A DNA stretch of 64,000 nucleotides from Pilimelia terevasa (GTDB lineage Bacteria; Actinomycetota; Actinomycetes; Mycobacteriales; Micromonosporaceae), in contig NZ_BMQC01000001.1 in NCBI RefSeq assembly GCF_014647915.1, positions 496,001 to 560,000 of the forward strand, in the 5' to 3' direction. The notes under the pieces were generated by a model. That model saw nothing but the letters and a program-made list of their open reading frames with translations, was not told where the DNA came from and did no database searches. The position numbers and the translations under genes were made by a program. Below are positions 44,561-54,117 of the stretch, in pieces; the first letter of the stretch is position 1; each line of letters begins with the position of its first letter.

Positions 44561-46189
44561 ATGGACGCCGTCATTGCCGTGCCCGAACCGCGCAACGAGC
44601 CGGTGCGCGACTACGCGCCCGGCAGCGCGCAGCAGGCCAGCCTCGCCGCCCGACTGAGAACGCTCGCCAGCGAGCGGATCGACCTGCCGATGACGATCGC
44701 GGGCGCGCAGCGGATGGCCGGGGGCCACCGGATCGACGTCGTCCAGCCGCACCGGCACGCGCACGTCCTCGGCGTCACGGGCAACGCCACCGCCGCCGAC
44801 GCGCAGGCCGCCGTCGCCGCGGCCAAGGAGGCCGCCCCGGCGTGGCGCCGGCTGTCGTTCGAGGACCGGGCCGCGATTTTCCTGCGGGCCGCGGACCTGC
44901 TCGCCGGTACCTGGCGGGACACGCTCAACGCCGCCACCATGCTCGGGCAGTCCAAGACATGCCTCCAGGCCGAGATCGACGCCGCCTGCGAGCTGATCGA
45001 CTTCCTGCGGTTCAACGTCGCCTTCGGCCGCCGGCTGCTCGCCGAGCAGCCGCTGTCCTCGCCGGGCGTGTGGAACCAGTTCGACCACCGGCCGCTGGAG
45101 GGGTTCGTCTACGCGATCACCCCGTTCAACTTCACCGCCATCGCCGCGAACCTGCCCGCCGCCCCGGCCCTGCTGGGCAACACCGTCGTCTGGAAGCCGG
45201 GCGCGACGCAGCAGTTCTCCGCGCACTTCACGATGCGCCTGTTCGAGGCGGCCGGCCTGCCCCCGGGCGTGATCAACATGGTGACCGGCGACGGCATCGC
45301 CGTCTCCGACGTGGCGCTGGCCGACGCCGACCTGGCCGGCATCCACTTCACCGGTTCGACCCGGGTGTTCCAGCACCTGTGGAAGACGGTCGGGGAGAAC
45401 ATCTCCCGGTACCGCACCTATCCGCGCCTGGTCGGCGAGACCGGCGGCAAGGACTTCGTCTTCGCCCACGCCAGCGCCGACGCCGACGCGCTGCACACCG
45501 CACTGATCCGCGGCGCCTTCGAGTACCAGGGCCAGAAGTGCTCGGCCGCCTCCCGGGCGTACGTGCCGCGCTCGCTCTGGGAGGGCGGCCTGCGCGACCG
45601 GCTGGCCGCCACCGCCGAGAGCCTGACCTACGGCGACGTCGCCGATTTCGGCAACTTCGGCGGCGCGGTCATCGACGCCCGCTCGTTCGCCCGCAACTCC
45701 GACGCCCTGGACCGGATCCGCAAGTCGGCCGAGTGCACGGTCGTGGCCGGGGGGACCGCCGACGACAGCGAGGGCTGGTTCGTGCGGCCCACGGTCGTCG
45801 AGGGCACCGACCCGACGCACGAGATCTTCACGACCGAGTACTTCGGGCCGATCCTGGGCGTCCACGTCTACGACGACGCCCGCTGGCGCGAGACCCTGAC
45901 CCAGGCGGAGTCGGCGGCGCCGTACGCGCTGACCGGTTCGATCTTCGCCACCGACCGGCAGATCGTCGCCGAGGCCAGCGAGTCCCTGCGCTTCGCGGCC
46001 GGCAACTTCTACATCAACGACAAGCCCACCGGCGCCGTGGTGGGGCAGCAGCCGTTCGGCGGCGGCCGCGCCTCCGGCACCAACGACAAAGCCGGCTCCT
46101 GGCACAACCTGGCCCGCTGGATCTCCCCCCGGACGATCAAGGAGACCTTCGCCGCGCCGACCGACCACCGCTACCCGCACATGGGCTGA
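44561..46189 (+). CDS. pruA: L-glutamate gamma-semialdehyde dehydrogenase (P5C dehydrogenase)
   Basis: A 542-residue NAD-dependent aldehyde dehydrogenase of the second step of proline catabolism. Catalytic Cys327 lies in GQKCSA and Glu293 in VGETGGKD; the family motifs YAITPFNFTAIAANLPAAPAL, GSTRVFQHLW and NDKAGSWHNLARWISPR are present. AGGAG precedes ATG 44561. No proline dehydrogenase gene is adjacent. A perfect 16-bp hairpin at 46199 ends the unit. Confidence 0.95.
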   Translation: MDAVIAVPEPRNEPVRDYAPGSAQQASLAARLRTLASERIDLPMTIAGAQRMAGGHRIDVVQPHRHAHVLGVTGNATAADAQAAVAAAKEAAPAWRRLSFEDRAAIFLRAADLLAGTWRDTLNAATMLGQSKTCLQAEIDAACELIDFLRFNVAFGRRLLAEQPLSSPGVWNQFDHRPLEGFVYAITPFNFTAIAANLPAAPALLGNTVVWKPGATQQFSAHFTMRLFEAAGLPPGVINMVTGDGIAVSDVALADADLAGIHFTGSTRVFQHLWKTVGENISRYRTYPRLVGETGGKDFVFAHASADADALHTALIRGAFEYQGQKCSAASRAYVPRSLWEGGLRDRLAATAESLTYGDVADFGNFGGAVIDARSFARNSDALDRIRKSAECTVVAGGTADDSEGWFVRPTVVEGTDPTHEIFTTEYFGPILGVHVYDDARWRETLTQAESAAPYALTGSIFATDRQIVAEASESLRFAAGNFYINDKPTGAVVGQQPFGGGRASGTNDKAGSWHNLARWISPRTIKETFAAPTDHRYPHMG

Positions 46190-46198
46190 CCAGGCCGT

Positions 46199-46232
46199 AA
46201 ACGGCGGCGCCCGGGTCCGGGCGCCGCCGTTT
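46199..46232 (+). terminator. Terminator of pruA
   Basis: AAACGGCGGCGCCCGG (46199-46214) and CCGGGCGCCGCCGTTT (46217-46232) form a perfect 16-bp stem with a 2-nt nominal loop, 10 nt after the stop. The right arm ends TTT, giving a short T-run. Confidence 0.85.
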
Positions 46233-46272
46233 GTGATCTCTTTCTCACTGACCTCGGGGGCGGCCGACGGCG

Positions 46273-46278
46273 TAGCGT
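46273..46278 (+). promoter_or_regulatory. -10 hexamer TAGCGT of kynA
   Basis: TAGCGT ends 7 nt before ATG 46286, consistent with leaderless transcription. Confidence 0.55.
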
Positions 46279-46285
46279 CACGGTC

Positions 46286-47110
46286 ATGAGCACTGGTGAG
46301 AGCGGGTACGGCGGCGCCGCGAACGAGGGCCTGGTCGACTTCGGCGAGCAGGGCGGCCGGCTGACCTACGGCTCGTACCTGCGGGTGCGGGAGCTGCTGG
46401 ACCAGCAGGTCCTGGAGTCGGACCCGGCGGCCCACGACGAGCTGCTGTTCATCACGATCCACCAGGTGTACGAGCTGTGGTTCAAGCTCATGCTGCACGA
46501 GCTGGACGACGCCCGCGACCGGATGCTGACCGGCGAGGCGTACCTGCCGCGGGTCCGCCTCGAACGGTGCCTGGTCATCCAGCGCACCCTCGTCGGCCAG
46601 GTCGACGTCATCGACACGATGACCCCGCAGGACTTCGTCGTGTTCCGGCACAAGCTGGCCCCGGCCTCCGGCTTCCAGTCGGCGCAGTTCCGGGAGATCG
46701 AGTTCCTGTCCGGGGCGAAGGATCCGGGGTACCTGCGCCGGTTCAAGGGCCTGTCCGAGGCCGAGCGGACCCGGCTGCGGCGCCGGCTGGAGGAGCCCAG
46801 CCTCTGGGACGGGTTCCTGGCGGTACTGGCGAAGGCGGGCTTCGCCGTGGACAGCGGGCAGGAGCGGATCGCGGCGTACACGGCGATCGCGGGCGACCGG
46901 GAGCGGTACGGCGCGCTGTGGGACCTGGCCGAGGCGATGGTGGCCCACGACCAGGCGTGCGCGCTCTGGCGGGCGCGGCACGTGGTGATGGCGGAGCGGC
47001 AGATCGGCATGAAGGCGGGCACCGGCGGCTCGGCCGGCGGCGACTACCTGCGCTCCCGCACCCCGATCCGCTTCTACCCGGAACTCTGGGAACTGCGCAC
47101 CCACCTCTGA
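46286..47110 (+). CDS. kynA: Tryptophan 2,3-dioxygenase
   Basis: A 274-residue heme enzyme that opens the indole ring of tryptophan to N-formylkynurenine. The family motifs GSYLRVRELL, ELLFITIHQVYELWFKLM (heme-region His), MTPQDFVVFRHKLAPASGFQSAQFREIE and GTGGSAGGDYLRSR are present. It is monocistronic here. The later enzymes of the pathway are not adjacent; a kynureninase-like gene is cut by the left edge of the window, 46 kb away. Confidence 0.95.
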   Translation: MSTGESGYGGAANEGLVDFGEQGGRLTYGSYLRVRELLDQQVLESDPAAHDELLFITIHQVYELWFKLMLHELDDARDRMLTGEAYLPRVRLERCLVIQRTLVGQVDVIDTMTPQDFVVFRHKLAPASGFQSAQFREIEFLSGAKDPGYLRRFKGLSEAERTRLRRRLEEPSLWDGFLAVLAKAGFAVDSGQERIAAYTAIAGDRERYGALWDLAEAMVAHDQACALWRARHVVMAERQIGMKAGTGGSAGGDYLRSRTPIRFYPELWELRTHL

Positions 47111-47397
47111 CCCACCCACCTCAACCGTCGAACCCGGGCCCCGGGACCCGCGTGTCCCGCCGGCGGCCCGTCGGTTTCTGCCGGGCGGGCCGGCCTGAGC
47201 GACAGAAATCCACGGGCGAGGGGTCCGCTGTCGGTTAGGTGACTGCGGCAGGGGGCGCGGGGGTGCAGGGTGGGCGGACGTGGTGGTTGGTGGTGCCGCA
47301 CGCGGCCCCCGGGGTGGGGACCTTCCCCGGGGGCCGCGTGCGCGGTGGGCGCGTGCGCGGCCGGTGCCGGCAGTGGCCCGCCCGGGCGGGGTGAGGG
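47111..47397. other. 287-bp spacer between kynA and the DUF559 gene
   Basis: Holds no supported gene. Its main feature is the 18-bp inverted repeat at 47297-47342. A TTAGGT-like hexamer occurs near 47235. The rest is very GC-rich with no clear promoter. Confidence 0.4.
47297..47342. terminator. 18-bp inverted repeat with a 10-nt loop
   Basis: CGCACGCGGCCCCCGGGG (47297-47314) pairs perfectly with the arm at 47325-47342. It begins ~187 bp after the kynA stop and lies before the DUF559 gene, so it is either a distal terminator or a structural element; there is no T-tract. Confidence 0.5.
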
Positions 47398-48567
47398 GTG
47401 GGGCCGGTGCGGGGACAGGCGGGCGGTTTCCGGGGCGGGCGGCCCGTGCGGGTGGGGGCGGCCGTGGCGGCGGGGGTACCGGCCGGGGTGCTGCGGGGCC
47501 CCCGGTGGCGGCGCCTGCTGCCGGGCGTGGCCATCGGGTCCGACGTACCGCTGGACTACCGCACCTGGTGCGAGGCGGCGGCGCTGGTCCTGCCGGCCGG
47601 CGGGGTGCTGGCGGAGTGGACCGCGGCGTTCCTGTGGGGCGCGGCCGAGCCGCCGCGGTCCGGCCGGGTGGCCGTCGCCGTACCGCCGGACCGGCGGTTG
47701 ACCGCGCACGCCCGGCTGGCGGTCCGGCACTCCCCGGTGCCGGAGGCGGACCGCGCGACGTGCGCCGGCCTGCCCGTGACCACCCCGCTGCGGACGGCCT
47801 TCGACCTGGCCCGGCGGCTCCCGCTGGGGGACGCCGTGGCGACGTTGGACACGTTCACCCACCGCGCGCTCGTGTCCCTGCCCGCGCTGGCCGCGTACGC
47901 CGCCGCGCGGGCGGGCTGGCCGGGCCTGCCGGGCCTGCGGGCGGCGCTGGCGCTGGCGGAGCCGCTGGCCGAGTCTCCGATGGAGACCCGGCTGCGCCTG
48001 CTGCTGTGCCAGGCCGGGCTGCCGCGCCCGGTCGCCCAGCACGAGGTCCGGCACGGCGCGCTGCGCACCCGGCTGGACCTGGCGTACCCCGACCGGCGGC
48101 TGGGCCTGGAGTACGACGGCGGGCACCGCCGCGACCGCGCGACGTCCGCCCGGGACCTGCGCCGGGCCCACGCGCTGCACCTGGCCGGCTGGACGCTGCT
48201 GCGCTTCACCGCCCCGGACCTGCTGGCCCGTCCGGCGCGCACGCTGGCGACGGTCCGCGCCGCCCTGCTGGCCGACCCGGCGACGGGCCCGCCCGGCGCC
48301 GCCTGCGCGGACGACCCTGCTGTCCGAATCCCGGCGGAGCCGCGCCCGCGACCCCGGGTCACGCCCCGGGAGGCCGGCGCCGCCCCGCGGTACCAGACCC
48401 GACCGGCCCGCCGACCTCCGCGCCGCGGGATAATCGGACGAAATACCCCAAAGAGGTCCGTCTGTCATCCCTCAGGGGGCTGGTCCTACGGCGACTGTGG
48501 GGTGTTGACAGTCCTATGGGGAAAACGCCTAAAGGAAAAAATCGGATATCTTGGACCTTGTTCCTAA
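47398..48567 (+). CDS. DUF559/AbiEi-like putative endonuclease-fold protein
   Basis: A protein of up to 389 residues. The N-terminal half resembles an AbiEi-type winged region (PVTTPLRTAFDLARRLPLGDAVATLD). Residues ~200-280 carry a PD-(D/E)xK-like DUF559 core: METRLRLLLCQAGLPRP, then RLDLAYPDRRLGLEYDG and ARDLRRAHALHLAGWTLLRFT. Such proteins are usual stand-alone, function unproven. The last ~70 codons run into an AT-richer stretch that looks like the padR promoter, so the C-terminus may be extended or frameshifted. The start (GTG 47398 or 47407) is uncertain. Confidence 0.65.
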   Translation: MGPVRGQAGGFRGGRPVRVGAAVAAGVPAGVLRGPRWRRLLPGVAIGSDVPLDYRTWCEAAALVLPAGGVLAEWTAAFLWGAAEPPRSGRVAVAVPPDRRLTAHARLAVRHSPVPEADRATCAGLPVTTPLRTAFDLARRLPLGDAVATLDTFTHRALVSLPALAAYAAARAGWPGLPGLRAALALAEPLAESPMETRLRLLLCQAGLPRPVAQHEVRHGALRTRLDLAYPDRRLGLEYDGGHRRDRATSARDLRRAHALHLAGWTLLRFTAPDLLARPARTLATVRAALLADPATGPPGAACADDPAVRIPAEPRPRPRVTPREAGAAPRYQTRPARRPPRRGIIGRNTPKRSVCHPSGGWSYGDCGVLTVLWGKRLKEKIGYLGPCS

Positions 48568-48570
48568 ATT

Positions 48571-48588
48571 ATGGCAATTTGGAGCCAT
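48571..48588. promoter_or_regulatory. Inverted repeat overlapping the padR start
   Basis: ATGGC (48571-48575) and GCCAT (48584-48588) flank an 8-nt AT-rich spacer. PadR-type regulators commonly autorepress at such short palindromes; this is a candidate operator. Confidence 0.35.
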
Positions 48589-49093
48589 GGCAGATTCTGT
48601 GATCAACCCGACCGCTGCGGCCCTGCTGGGCCTGCTGCACAGCGGTCCGATGACCGGCGGCCAGCTCATGGCCGAGGCCGAGCGCCGTCTCGGCCCGTAC
48701 TGGTCGATGACCCGCAGCCAGGTGTACCGGGAGCTCCCGGTCCTGGCCGATCTCGGCTACGTCCGGCTCGGCAAGCCCGGGCCGCGCTCCTCCCAGCCCT
48801 ACGCGATCACCGCGTCGGGCAAGCGGGCCTTCAGCAAGTGGCTCGGCGAGCAGCCCGGCCGGGACGCCCTGCGCAACCCGACGGCGCTGCGGGTGGCCTT
48901 CGCCGCCCAGCACAGCGCCAGTCAGCTCAAGCAGCTCAAGGAGGGCGCGCAGGAGTACCACACCGACGCCGTCAGCCGGGTCCGCGACCAGGCGAAGGAG
49001 GCCCGCAAGGGCGGCGACGAGCACGGCGCCGCGGCGCTGGAGTTCGCGGTGGCGTACCACAAGGCGGCGCTGTCCTGGCTCAAGACCGTCTAG
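48587..49093 (+). CDS. PadR-family transcriptional regulator
   Basis: A 168-residue winged-helix regulator: [53 protein letters not shown], then a helical effector/dimer region ([21 protein letters not shown]). PadR proteins are usually small-molecule-responsive repressors. ATG 48587 has GGAG only 2 nt upstream, a poor spacing, and the region upstream is AT-rich with several possible hexamers. The gene stands alone; its target may be itself. Ligand unknown. Confidence 0.88.
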   Translation: MADSVINPTAAALLGLLHSGPMTGGQLMAEAERRLGPYWSMTRSQVYRELPVLADLGYVRLGKPGPRSSQPYAITASGKRAFSKWLGEQPGRDALRNPTALRVAFAAQHSASQLKQLKEGAQEYHTDAVSRVRDQAKEARKGGDEHGAAALEFAVAYHKAALSWLKTV

Positions 49094-49202
49094 TCCGCGC
49101 ACCCGCCGGGCGGACCGGCGCCCGTGGCCCCGCTGTGGGCCGCGGCACGGGTCCGCCCGGGCGTGCCGGCGCGCAAGCCGGCTGCCGGTAGGCTGGTCGG
49201 CT

Positions 49203-50318
49203 GTGACCGCTGCTGACTTCGCCGACACGCTCAAGGCCCTGGACGCCACGATGCGCACCATCGAGGCCGTCCTGGACCTGGACAGCCTCCGCCGCGAGAA
49301 GGTGGCCCTGGAGGAGCAGGCCTCCGAGCCCGGCCTGTGGGACGACCAGGCGCGCGCCCAGGAGGTCACCTCCAAGCTCTCGTACGTCAACGGCGAGATC
49401 GGCCGGCTGGCGGGGCTGCGCGGGCGGCTGGACGACGCCGCGATCCTGCTGGAGCTGGCGGAGGACGCGGGCGACGCCGGCTCGCTGGACGAGGTCGCCG
49501 CCGAGCTGGCGTCGCTGGGCAAGGCCATCGAGGAGATGGAGGTCCGCACCCTGCTCTCCGGCGAGTACGACTCCCGGGAGGCGCTGGTGGCCATCCGGGC
49601 GGGCGCCGGGGGCGTCGACGCCGCGGACTTCGCCGAGATGCTGATGCGGATGTACCTGCGCTGGGCCGAGCGCCACGGCTACGCCACCGAGGTCTTCGAG
49701 ACCTCCTACGCCGAGGAGGCCGGCCTGAAGTCGGCGACCTTCGCGGTGAAGGCGCCGTACGCGTACGGGACGCTGAGCGTGGAGTCCGGTACGCACCGGC
49801 TGGTGCGGATCAGCCCGTTCGACAACCAGGGGCGCCGGCAGACCAGCTTCGCCGGGGTCGAGGTCCTGCCCGTGGTCGCGCAGACCGACCACATCGACAT
49901 CCCGGAGAACGAGATCCGGGTGGACGTGTACCGCTCGTCCGGCCCGGGCGGCCAGTCGGTCAACACGACCGACTCCGCGGTCCGGTTGACCCACGTGCCC
50001 ACGGGCATCGTGGTCACCTGCCAGAACGAGAAGTCGCAGCTCCAGAACAAGGCCAGCGCCATGCGGGTCCTCCAGGCCCGGCTGCTGGAGCGCAAGCGCC
50101 AGGAGGAGCAGGCCCGGATGGAGGGCCTGAAGGCGGACGCGGCCGGCTCGTGGGGCGACCAGATGCGCTCGTACGTCATGCACCCCTACCAGATGGTCAA
50201 GGACCTGCGGACCGAGCACGAGACGGGCAACCCCAGCGGGGTCCTCGACGGGGACCTCGACGGGTTCATCGAGGCGGGCATCCGCTGGCGCAAGCAGCGC
50301 CAGATCGCCGGCTCCTGA
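49203..50318 (+). CDS. prfB: Peptide chain release factor 2
   Basis: A 371-residue RF2 recognising UGA and UAA stop codons. It has the SPF tripeptide (RISPFDNQ) and the GGQ loop ([17 protein letters not shown]). No programmed frameshift is needed: the reading frame is continuous from GTG 49203, as usual for actinobacteria. A TAGGCT hexamer 8 nt before the GTG suggests leaderless transcription. It is followed by ftsEX, as in many actinobacteria. Confidence 0.97.
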   Translation: MTAADFADTLKALDATMRTIEAVLDLDSLRREKVALEEQASEPGLWDDQARAQEVTSKLSYVNGEIGRLAGLRGRLDDAAILLELAEDAGDAGSLDEVAAELASLGKAIEEMEVRTLLSGEYDSREALVAIRAGAGGVDAADFAEMLMRMYLRWAERHGYATEVFETSYAEEAGLKSATFAVKAPYAYGTLSVESGTHRLVRISPFDNQGRRQTSFAGVEVLPVVAQTDHIDIPENEIRVDVYRSSGPGGQSVNTTDSAVRLTHVPTGIVVTCQNEKSQLQNKASAMRVLQARLLERKRQEEQARMEGLKADAAGSWGDQMRSYVMHPYQMVKDLRTEHETGNPSGVLDGDLDGFIEAGIRWRKQRQIAGS

Positions 50319-50403
50319 TCAGCCCATTGGCGCGGCGGGATCACCCTGTGTGCCGAACATGTCGGTCACCCCACGCATAAGCGTCGATTGGTCGCCGCCG
50401 GAC

Positions 50404-50431
50404 TTGGCGTTCGCGTGACACCGCGTAGACT
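50404..50431 (+). promoter_or_regulatory. Promoter of ftsE
   Basis: TTGGCG (50404-50409) and TAGACT (50426-50431) are spaced 16 nt. The -10 ends 8 nt before GTG 50440. Confidence 0.6.
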
Positions 50432-50439
50432 CCACTCCC

Positions 50440-51120
50440 GTGATTCAGCTTGAGCGTGTGACGAAGACGTACCCCAAGGCGTCGCGGCCATCGCTGGACG
50501 ACGTGAGCGTGGCCATCGAGAAGGGCGAGTTCGTCTTCTTCATCGGCCCGTCCGGCTCCGGCAAGTCGACCATAATCAAGCTGCTGCTGCACGAGGTCGC
50601 GCCGAGCAGTGGTCGGGTGGTCGTCAACGGCAAGGACGTGACCACGATGCGCTCCTGGCGGGTGCCGTCGTTCCGCCGGACGATCGGCTGCGTGTTCCAG
50701 GACTTCCGCCTGCTGCCGAACCGGACGGCGTACGAGAACGTGGCGTTCGCCCTGGAGGTCATCGGCAAGACGAAGGCCGTGGCCCGCCGGGTGGTCCCGG
50801 AGGTGCTGGAGCTGGTCGGCCTCGGCGGCAAGGAGCACCGGTACCCGCACGAGCTGTCCGGCGGCGAGCAGCAGCGGGTGGCCGTGGCCCGGGCGTTCGT
50901 CAACCGGCCGCTGATCCTGCTGGCCGACGAGCCGACCGGAAACCTCGACCCGGACACCTCGGTCGAGATCATGCGGCTGCTGGACCGGATCAACCGGACC
51001 GGCACGACGGTCGTGATGGTCACCCACGACTCGAACATCGTGAACCAGATGCGCCGCCGCGTCATCGAGATCGACACGGGCCGGATCGTCCGCGACCAGG
51101 CGCGCGGCGTCTACGGCTGA
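50440..51120 (+). CDS. ftsE: Cell division ATP-binding protein FtsE
   Basis: A 226-residue ABC ATPase with Walker [10 protein letters not shown], signature [14 protein letters not shown], Walker [14 protein letters not shown] and the H-loop MVTHDSNIV. With FtsX it transmits ATP hydrolysis to peptidoglycan hydrolases at the septum. GTG 50440 is placed by the promoter. The gap to ftsX is 78 bp. Confidence 0.96.
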   Translation: MIQLERVTKTYPKASRPSLDDVSVAIEKGEFVFFIGPSGSGKSTIIKLLLHEVAPSSGRVVVNGKDVTTMRSWRVPSFRRTIGCVFQDFRLLPNRTAYENVAFALEVIGKTKAVARRVVPEVLELVGLGGKEHRYPHELSGGEQQRVAVARAFVNRPLILLADEPTGNLDPDTSVEIMRLLDRINRTGTTVVMVTHDSNIVNQMRRRVIEIDTGRIVRDQARGVYG

Positions 51121-51198
51121 GCCGTCCGACCACCACAGACTTGCCCGGCCGGGGTCGCCTGACCCGCGGACCGCGGATCGCAACGGAAGGAAAGCCCG

Positions 51199-52080
51199 AT
51201 GCGCGCGAAGTACGTCCTGTCCGAGGTCCTGGTCGGACTGTGGCGCAACGTGACGATGACCGTCGCCATGATCATCACCATGGCGGTGTCGCTGACGATG
51301 GTCGGTGCCAGCTACATCATGTACCGGCAGGTCGGCCAGATGGAGGAGTACTACTACGCCAAGCTGGAAGTCTCCATCTTCCTGTCACCGACCGTCACCG
51401 AGGAGCAGCGGCTCAACCTGCGCTCCCAGCTCGACGGCGACCCGCTGGTCCGCGCGCAGGACACGGTGCACGAGACCCGCGAGATGGCGCTGGAGAACTT
51501 CAAGCGCATCTTCAGCGACGCCCCCGACCTGGTCAGCGCGGTCACCGCGCAGGACCTGCCGGAGTCGTACCGGGTCAAGCTGAAGGACCCGCAGCAGTTC
51601 GAGCAGGTCTTCAACCGGTACAACGGCCAGCCGGGGATCGACCAGATCGTCGACCAGCGGCGCCTGCTGGACAAGATCTTCAAGATTCTGGGGGCGGTCC
51701 AGAAGCTGGCGCTGGTCGCCGCGACGGTCATGGCGCTGGCGGCGCTGATGCTCGTCGGCAACACGATCCAGGTGGCGGCGTTCAACAAGCGGCGCGAGGT
51801 CGCGGTCATGAAGCTGGTCGGCGCCTCGAACTGGTTCATCCAGTCCCCGTTCGTGCTGGAGGCGGTCTTCGCCGGCCTGTTCGGCTCGATCCTGGCCTTC
51901 CTGGCGCTGGTGGCCGCCCAGTTCCTCCTGTTCCAGGGCTCGCTCCAGTCGCTGACGGAGCTGCTGACGCCGGTCAACTGGTCCACGGTCTGGGAGGCGT
52001 TCGGCCTGATGACCGGGGTCGGTGCGCTGGTCAGCGCGGTCACCGCCTGGGTGACCCTGCGCTTCTACCTGCGCGTGTAG
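51199..52080 (+). CDS. ftsX: Cell division membrane protein FtsX
   Basis: A 293-residue four-helix membrane protein. TM1 is MIITMAVSLTMVGASYIMYR, followed by a large extracellular domain, and TM2-4 lie in the C-terminal half (AATVMALAALMLVGNTI, AVFAGLFGSILAFLALVAAQ, LMTGVGALVSAVTAWVTL). It partners with FtsE. GGAAGG precedes ATG 51199. Confidence 0.95.
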   Translation: MRAKYVLSEVLVGLWRNVTMTVAMIITMAVSLTMVGASYIMYRQVGQMEEYYYAKLEVSIFLSPTVTEEQRLNLRSQLDGDPLVRAQDTVHETREMALENFKRIFSDAPDLVSAVTAQDLPESYRVKLKDPQQFEQVFNRYNGQPGIDQIVDQRRLLDKIFKILGAVQKLALVAATVMALAALMLVGNTIQVAAFNKRREVAVMKLVGASNWFIQSPFVLEAVFAGLFGSILAFLALVAAQFLLFQGSLQSLTELLTPVNWSTVWEAFGLMTGVGALVSAVTAWVTLRFYLRV

Positions 52081-52150
52081 CCGGCAGCGATGGTGCTGGA
52101 TTCGGCGGAAGTTCCCTGACGGACGCAAGTGACTCGGCTACCGTCGGGGC

Positions 52151-53398
52151 GTGACTTCGCGGCGGGAGCGGGCGCGGCGGTACATCGGGGCGGCGCTGGC
52201 CGGCGCCGTCGCCGGCACGGCCGTGCTCGGCCCCGCCCCGCCCGGCGCCGCCGACCCGCGGGCGGACGCCGAGCGCCTGCACCGCCAGGCGGTCCGCGCG
52301 TCGTCGGTGCTGGAGGGCGCGACGGCCCGGGCACAGGCGGCGTTCCAGCAGCTCGGGGCGGCCGAGGCCGCCCTGCCCGGGGCGCGGATGAAGGTGGCCT
52401 CCGCCCGCGGCGTGGTCGCCGGGGCCAGCGCCAAGGCCGCCACCGCCCGCCGCCGGGCCGCGGACGCCGCGGCCAAGGTGGCCGCGGCCGAGCAGCGGTA
52501 CGCGCTGCGGCAGGCCGAGGTCGAGGCGGCCCGGGCCAAGTCCAGCGAAATGATCAGCCTGACGTACCGCGGCGCCGGCCTGGTCCGGTTCAACGCCCTG
52601 CTCGACGCCACCTCGCCGCAGGACCTCTCCGTGCGCTCGGGCTACGCCGACCGCATCGTCGCCGAGCAGCACGCCGCCGTCCAGCGGCTCCTCGGGATGC
52701 GGATGCGCGCCCGCCAGGCCGCCAACGGGGCCGAACTGCTGCGCCGGGTCGCCGTCACCGCCCGCCGGCAGGCCGACGCGGCGCTGGCCGTCGCCCGCGC
52801 CGCCGAGGCGGCCGCCGAGTCCGCCGCCGCCGCGGTCGCGGTGCTGGTCCGCCGCCGGACCGCGGCACTGGCCGTGGCCCGGCAGGAGCGGCGGGCCAGC
52901 CTCGCCCGGTACGCCGCCGTCCGCGCGGAGGAAGCGCGGATCGCCGCGCAGCTCCGCGGCTGGCGGGGCGGCCCGCGGCTCCAGGTGGGCGGCCGGCTGA
53001 TGATGCCCGTCGCGGGCTGGAAGAGCAGCGACTTCGGGATGCGGTACGACCCGTACTTCCGGGTCTGGCAACTGCACGCCGGTGTCGACCTCGCGGCCGG
53101 CGGGGGCGCCCCGATCGCCGCCGCGGCGACCGGGCAGGTGATCCGCGCCGGCTGGAACGGCGGGTACGGCAACTTCACCTGCATCGGGCACGGGTCGCGC
53201 GGCGGCCGGTACGTCAGCACCTGCTACGGCCACCAGTCGCAGATCCTGGTCTCGGCCGGCCGGTGGGTCCGCGCCGGCCAGCTCATCGGCCGGGTCGGCA
53301 CCACCGGCGCCTCCACCGGCAACCACCTGCACTTCGAGGTCCGGCTCGACGGCCAGCCGGTGGACCCGCTGGGCTACCTGCCCGGCTGCCTCTGCTGA
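52151..53398 (+). CDS. M23-family cell-wall endopeptidase with coiled-coil N-terminus
   Basis: A 415-residue exported protein. A signal peptide leads to a long Ala-rich coiled coil (RADAERLHRQAVRASSVLEG and onward to ~residue 250), then the M23 domain with zinc motifs HAGVDLAAGGGAPI, CYGHQSQI and HLHFEVRLDG. Coiled-coil M23 proteins next to ftsEX (EnvC or RipC type) are regulated by the FtsEX complex at the septum. GTG 52151 has TACCGT ending 6 nt upstream. A functional link with FtsEX is inference from the context. Confidence 0.88.
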   Translation: MTSRRERARRYIGAALAGAVAGTAVLGPAPPGAADPRADAERLHRQAVRASSVLEGATARAQAAFQQLGAAEAALPGARMKVASARGVVAGASAKAATARRRAADAAAKVAAAEQRYALRQAEVEAARAKSSEMISLTYRGAGLVRFNALLDATSPQDLSVRSGYADRIVAEQHAAVQRLLGMRMRARQAANGAELLRRVAVTARRQADAALAVARAAEAAAESAAAAVAVLVRRRTAALAVARQERRASLARYAAVRAEEARIAAQLRGWRGGPRLQVGGRLMMPVAGWKSSDFGMRYDPYFRVWQLHAGVDLAAGGGAPIAAAATGQVIRAGWNGGYGNFTCIGHGSRGGRYVSTCYGHQSQILVSAGRWVRAGQLIGRVGTTGASTGNHLHFEVRLDGQPVDPLGYLPGCLC

Positions 53399-53494
53399 CC
53401 GCCCGCCGCGCCGTCCCCGACGGCGCCACCCCGGCCGCCCGAGCGCACGGTTATCCGGGTGACGGCCCTCGGGCCCGCCGGTAGCGTCGGCGGG

Positions 53495-54031
53495 ATGGAG
53501 CTCAGCACGGCCCGGCTGCGGCTGCGGGAGTGGGCGGACCGGGACGCGGCGCGCTGCCTCGACCTGTACCGCCGCGACGAGGTCGTCCGGTGGATCGGCG
53601 GCGCCGCGCGGGCGGTCACCGACCTGGACCAGGCGCGGGCCCGGATCGCCGAGTACCAACAGCGCAACGCCGCGGCGGCCGACCCCTGCGGGATCTGGGC
53701 GGCCGCCGACCCGGAGACCGACGTCGTGCGCGGGTGCGTCCTGCTCAAGGTGCTGCCGCGCACCGACGGCGCGGTGGGCCCGGACATCGAGGTGGGCTGG
53801 CACCTGCACCCCGACTCGTGGGGCCGGGGCTACGCCACCGAGCTGGGCCGGTGGGCGCTGGACCGGGCGTTCGCCGCCGGCCTGCCCGAGGTGTACGCGG
53901 TCGTCTTCCCGGACAACGCCGCGTCGGTCGCGGTGGCCCGGCGGCTCGGCATGAGGGCCGAGGGCACGACCGACCGGTGGTACGGCGAGACGCTCGCGGT
54001 GTTCCGGCTGGGGCGCGCCGCGGCCGGGTAA
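53495..54031 (+). CDS. GNAT N-acetyltransferase
   Basis: A 178-residue RimJ-type acetyltransferase: [20 protein letters not shown], then [23 protein letters not shown] with the R-G-x-G-x-A-type loop and [26 protein letters not shown] 53495 is preferred because TAGCGT ends 7 nt upstream. Substrate unknown. It shares the fold, not the arrangement, of the tandem GNAT genes at 36231-38498. Confidence 0.88.
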   Translation: MELSTARLRLREWADRDAARCLDLYRRDEVVRWIGGAARAVTDLDQARARIAEYQQRNAAAADPCGIWAAADPETDVVRGCVLLKVLPRTDGAVGPDIEVGWHLHPDSWGRGYATELGRWALDRAFAAGLPEVYAVVFPDNAASVAVARRLGMRAEGTTDRWYGETLAVFRLGRAAAG

Positions 54032-54117
54032 GGTTGCCCGGCGCCGTCGGTCGGGCCGGGCGCGGGTGTGGTGGACAGCGGCGTCGCCGGTGGCGGCGCG
54101 GCGTGTGGAGAGGTCGG

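Noticed and set aside
49203..49300. Programmed +1 frameshift in prfB
   Set aside because: The reading frame is continuous with no internal UGA and no slippery site; actinobacterial prfB normally lacks it.
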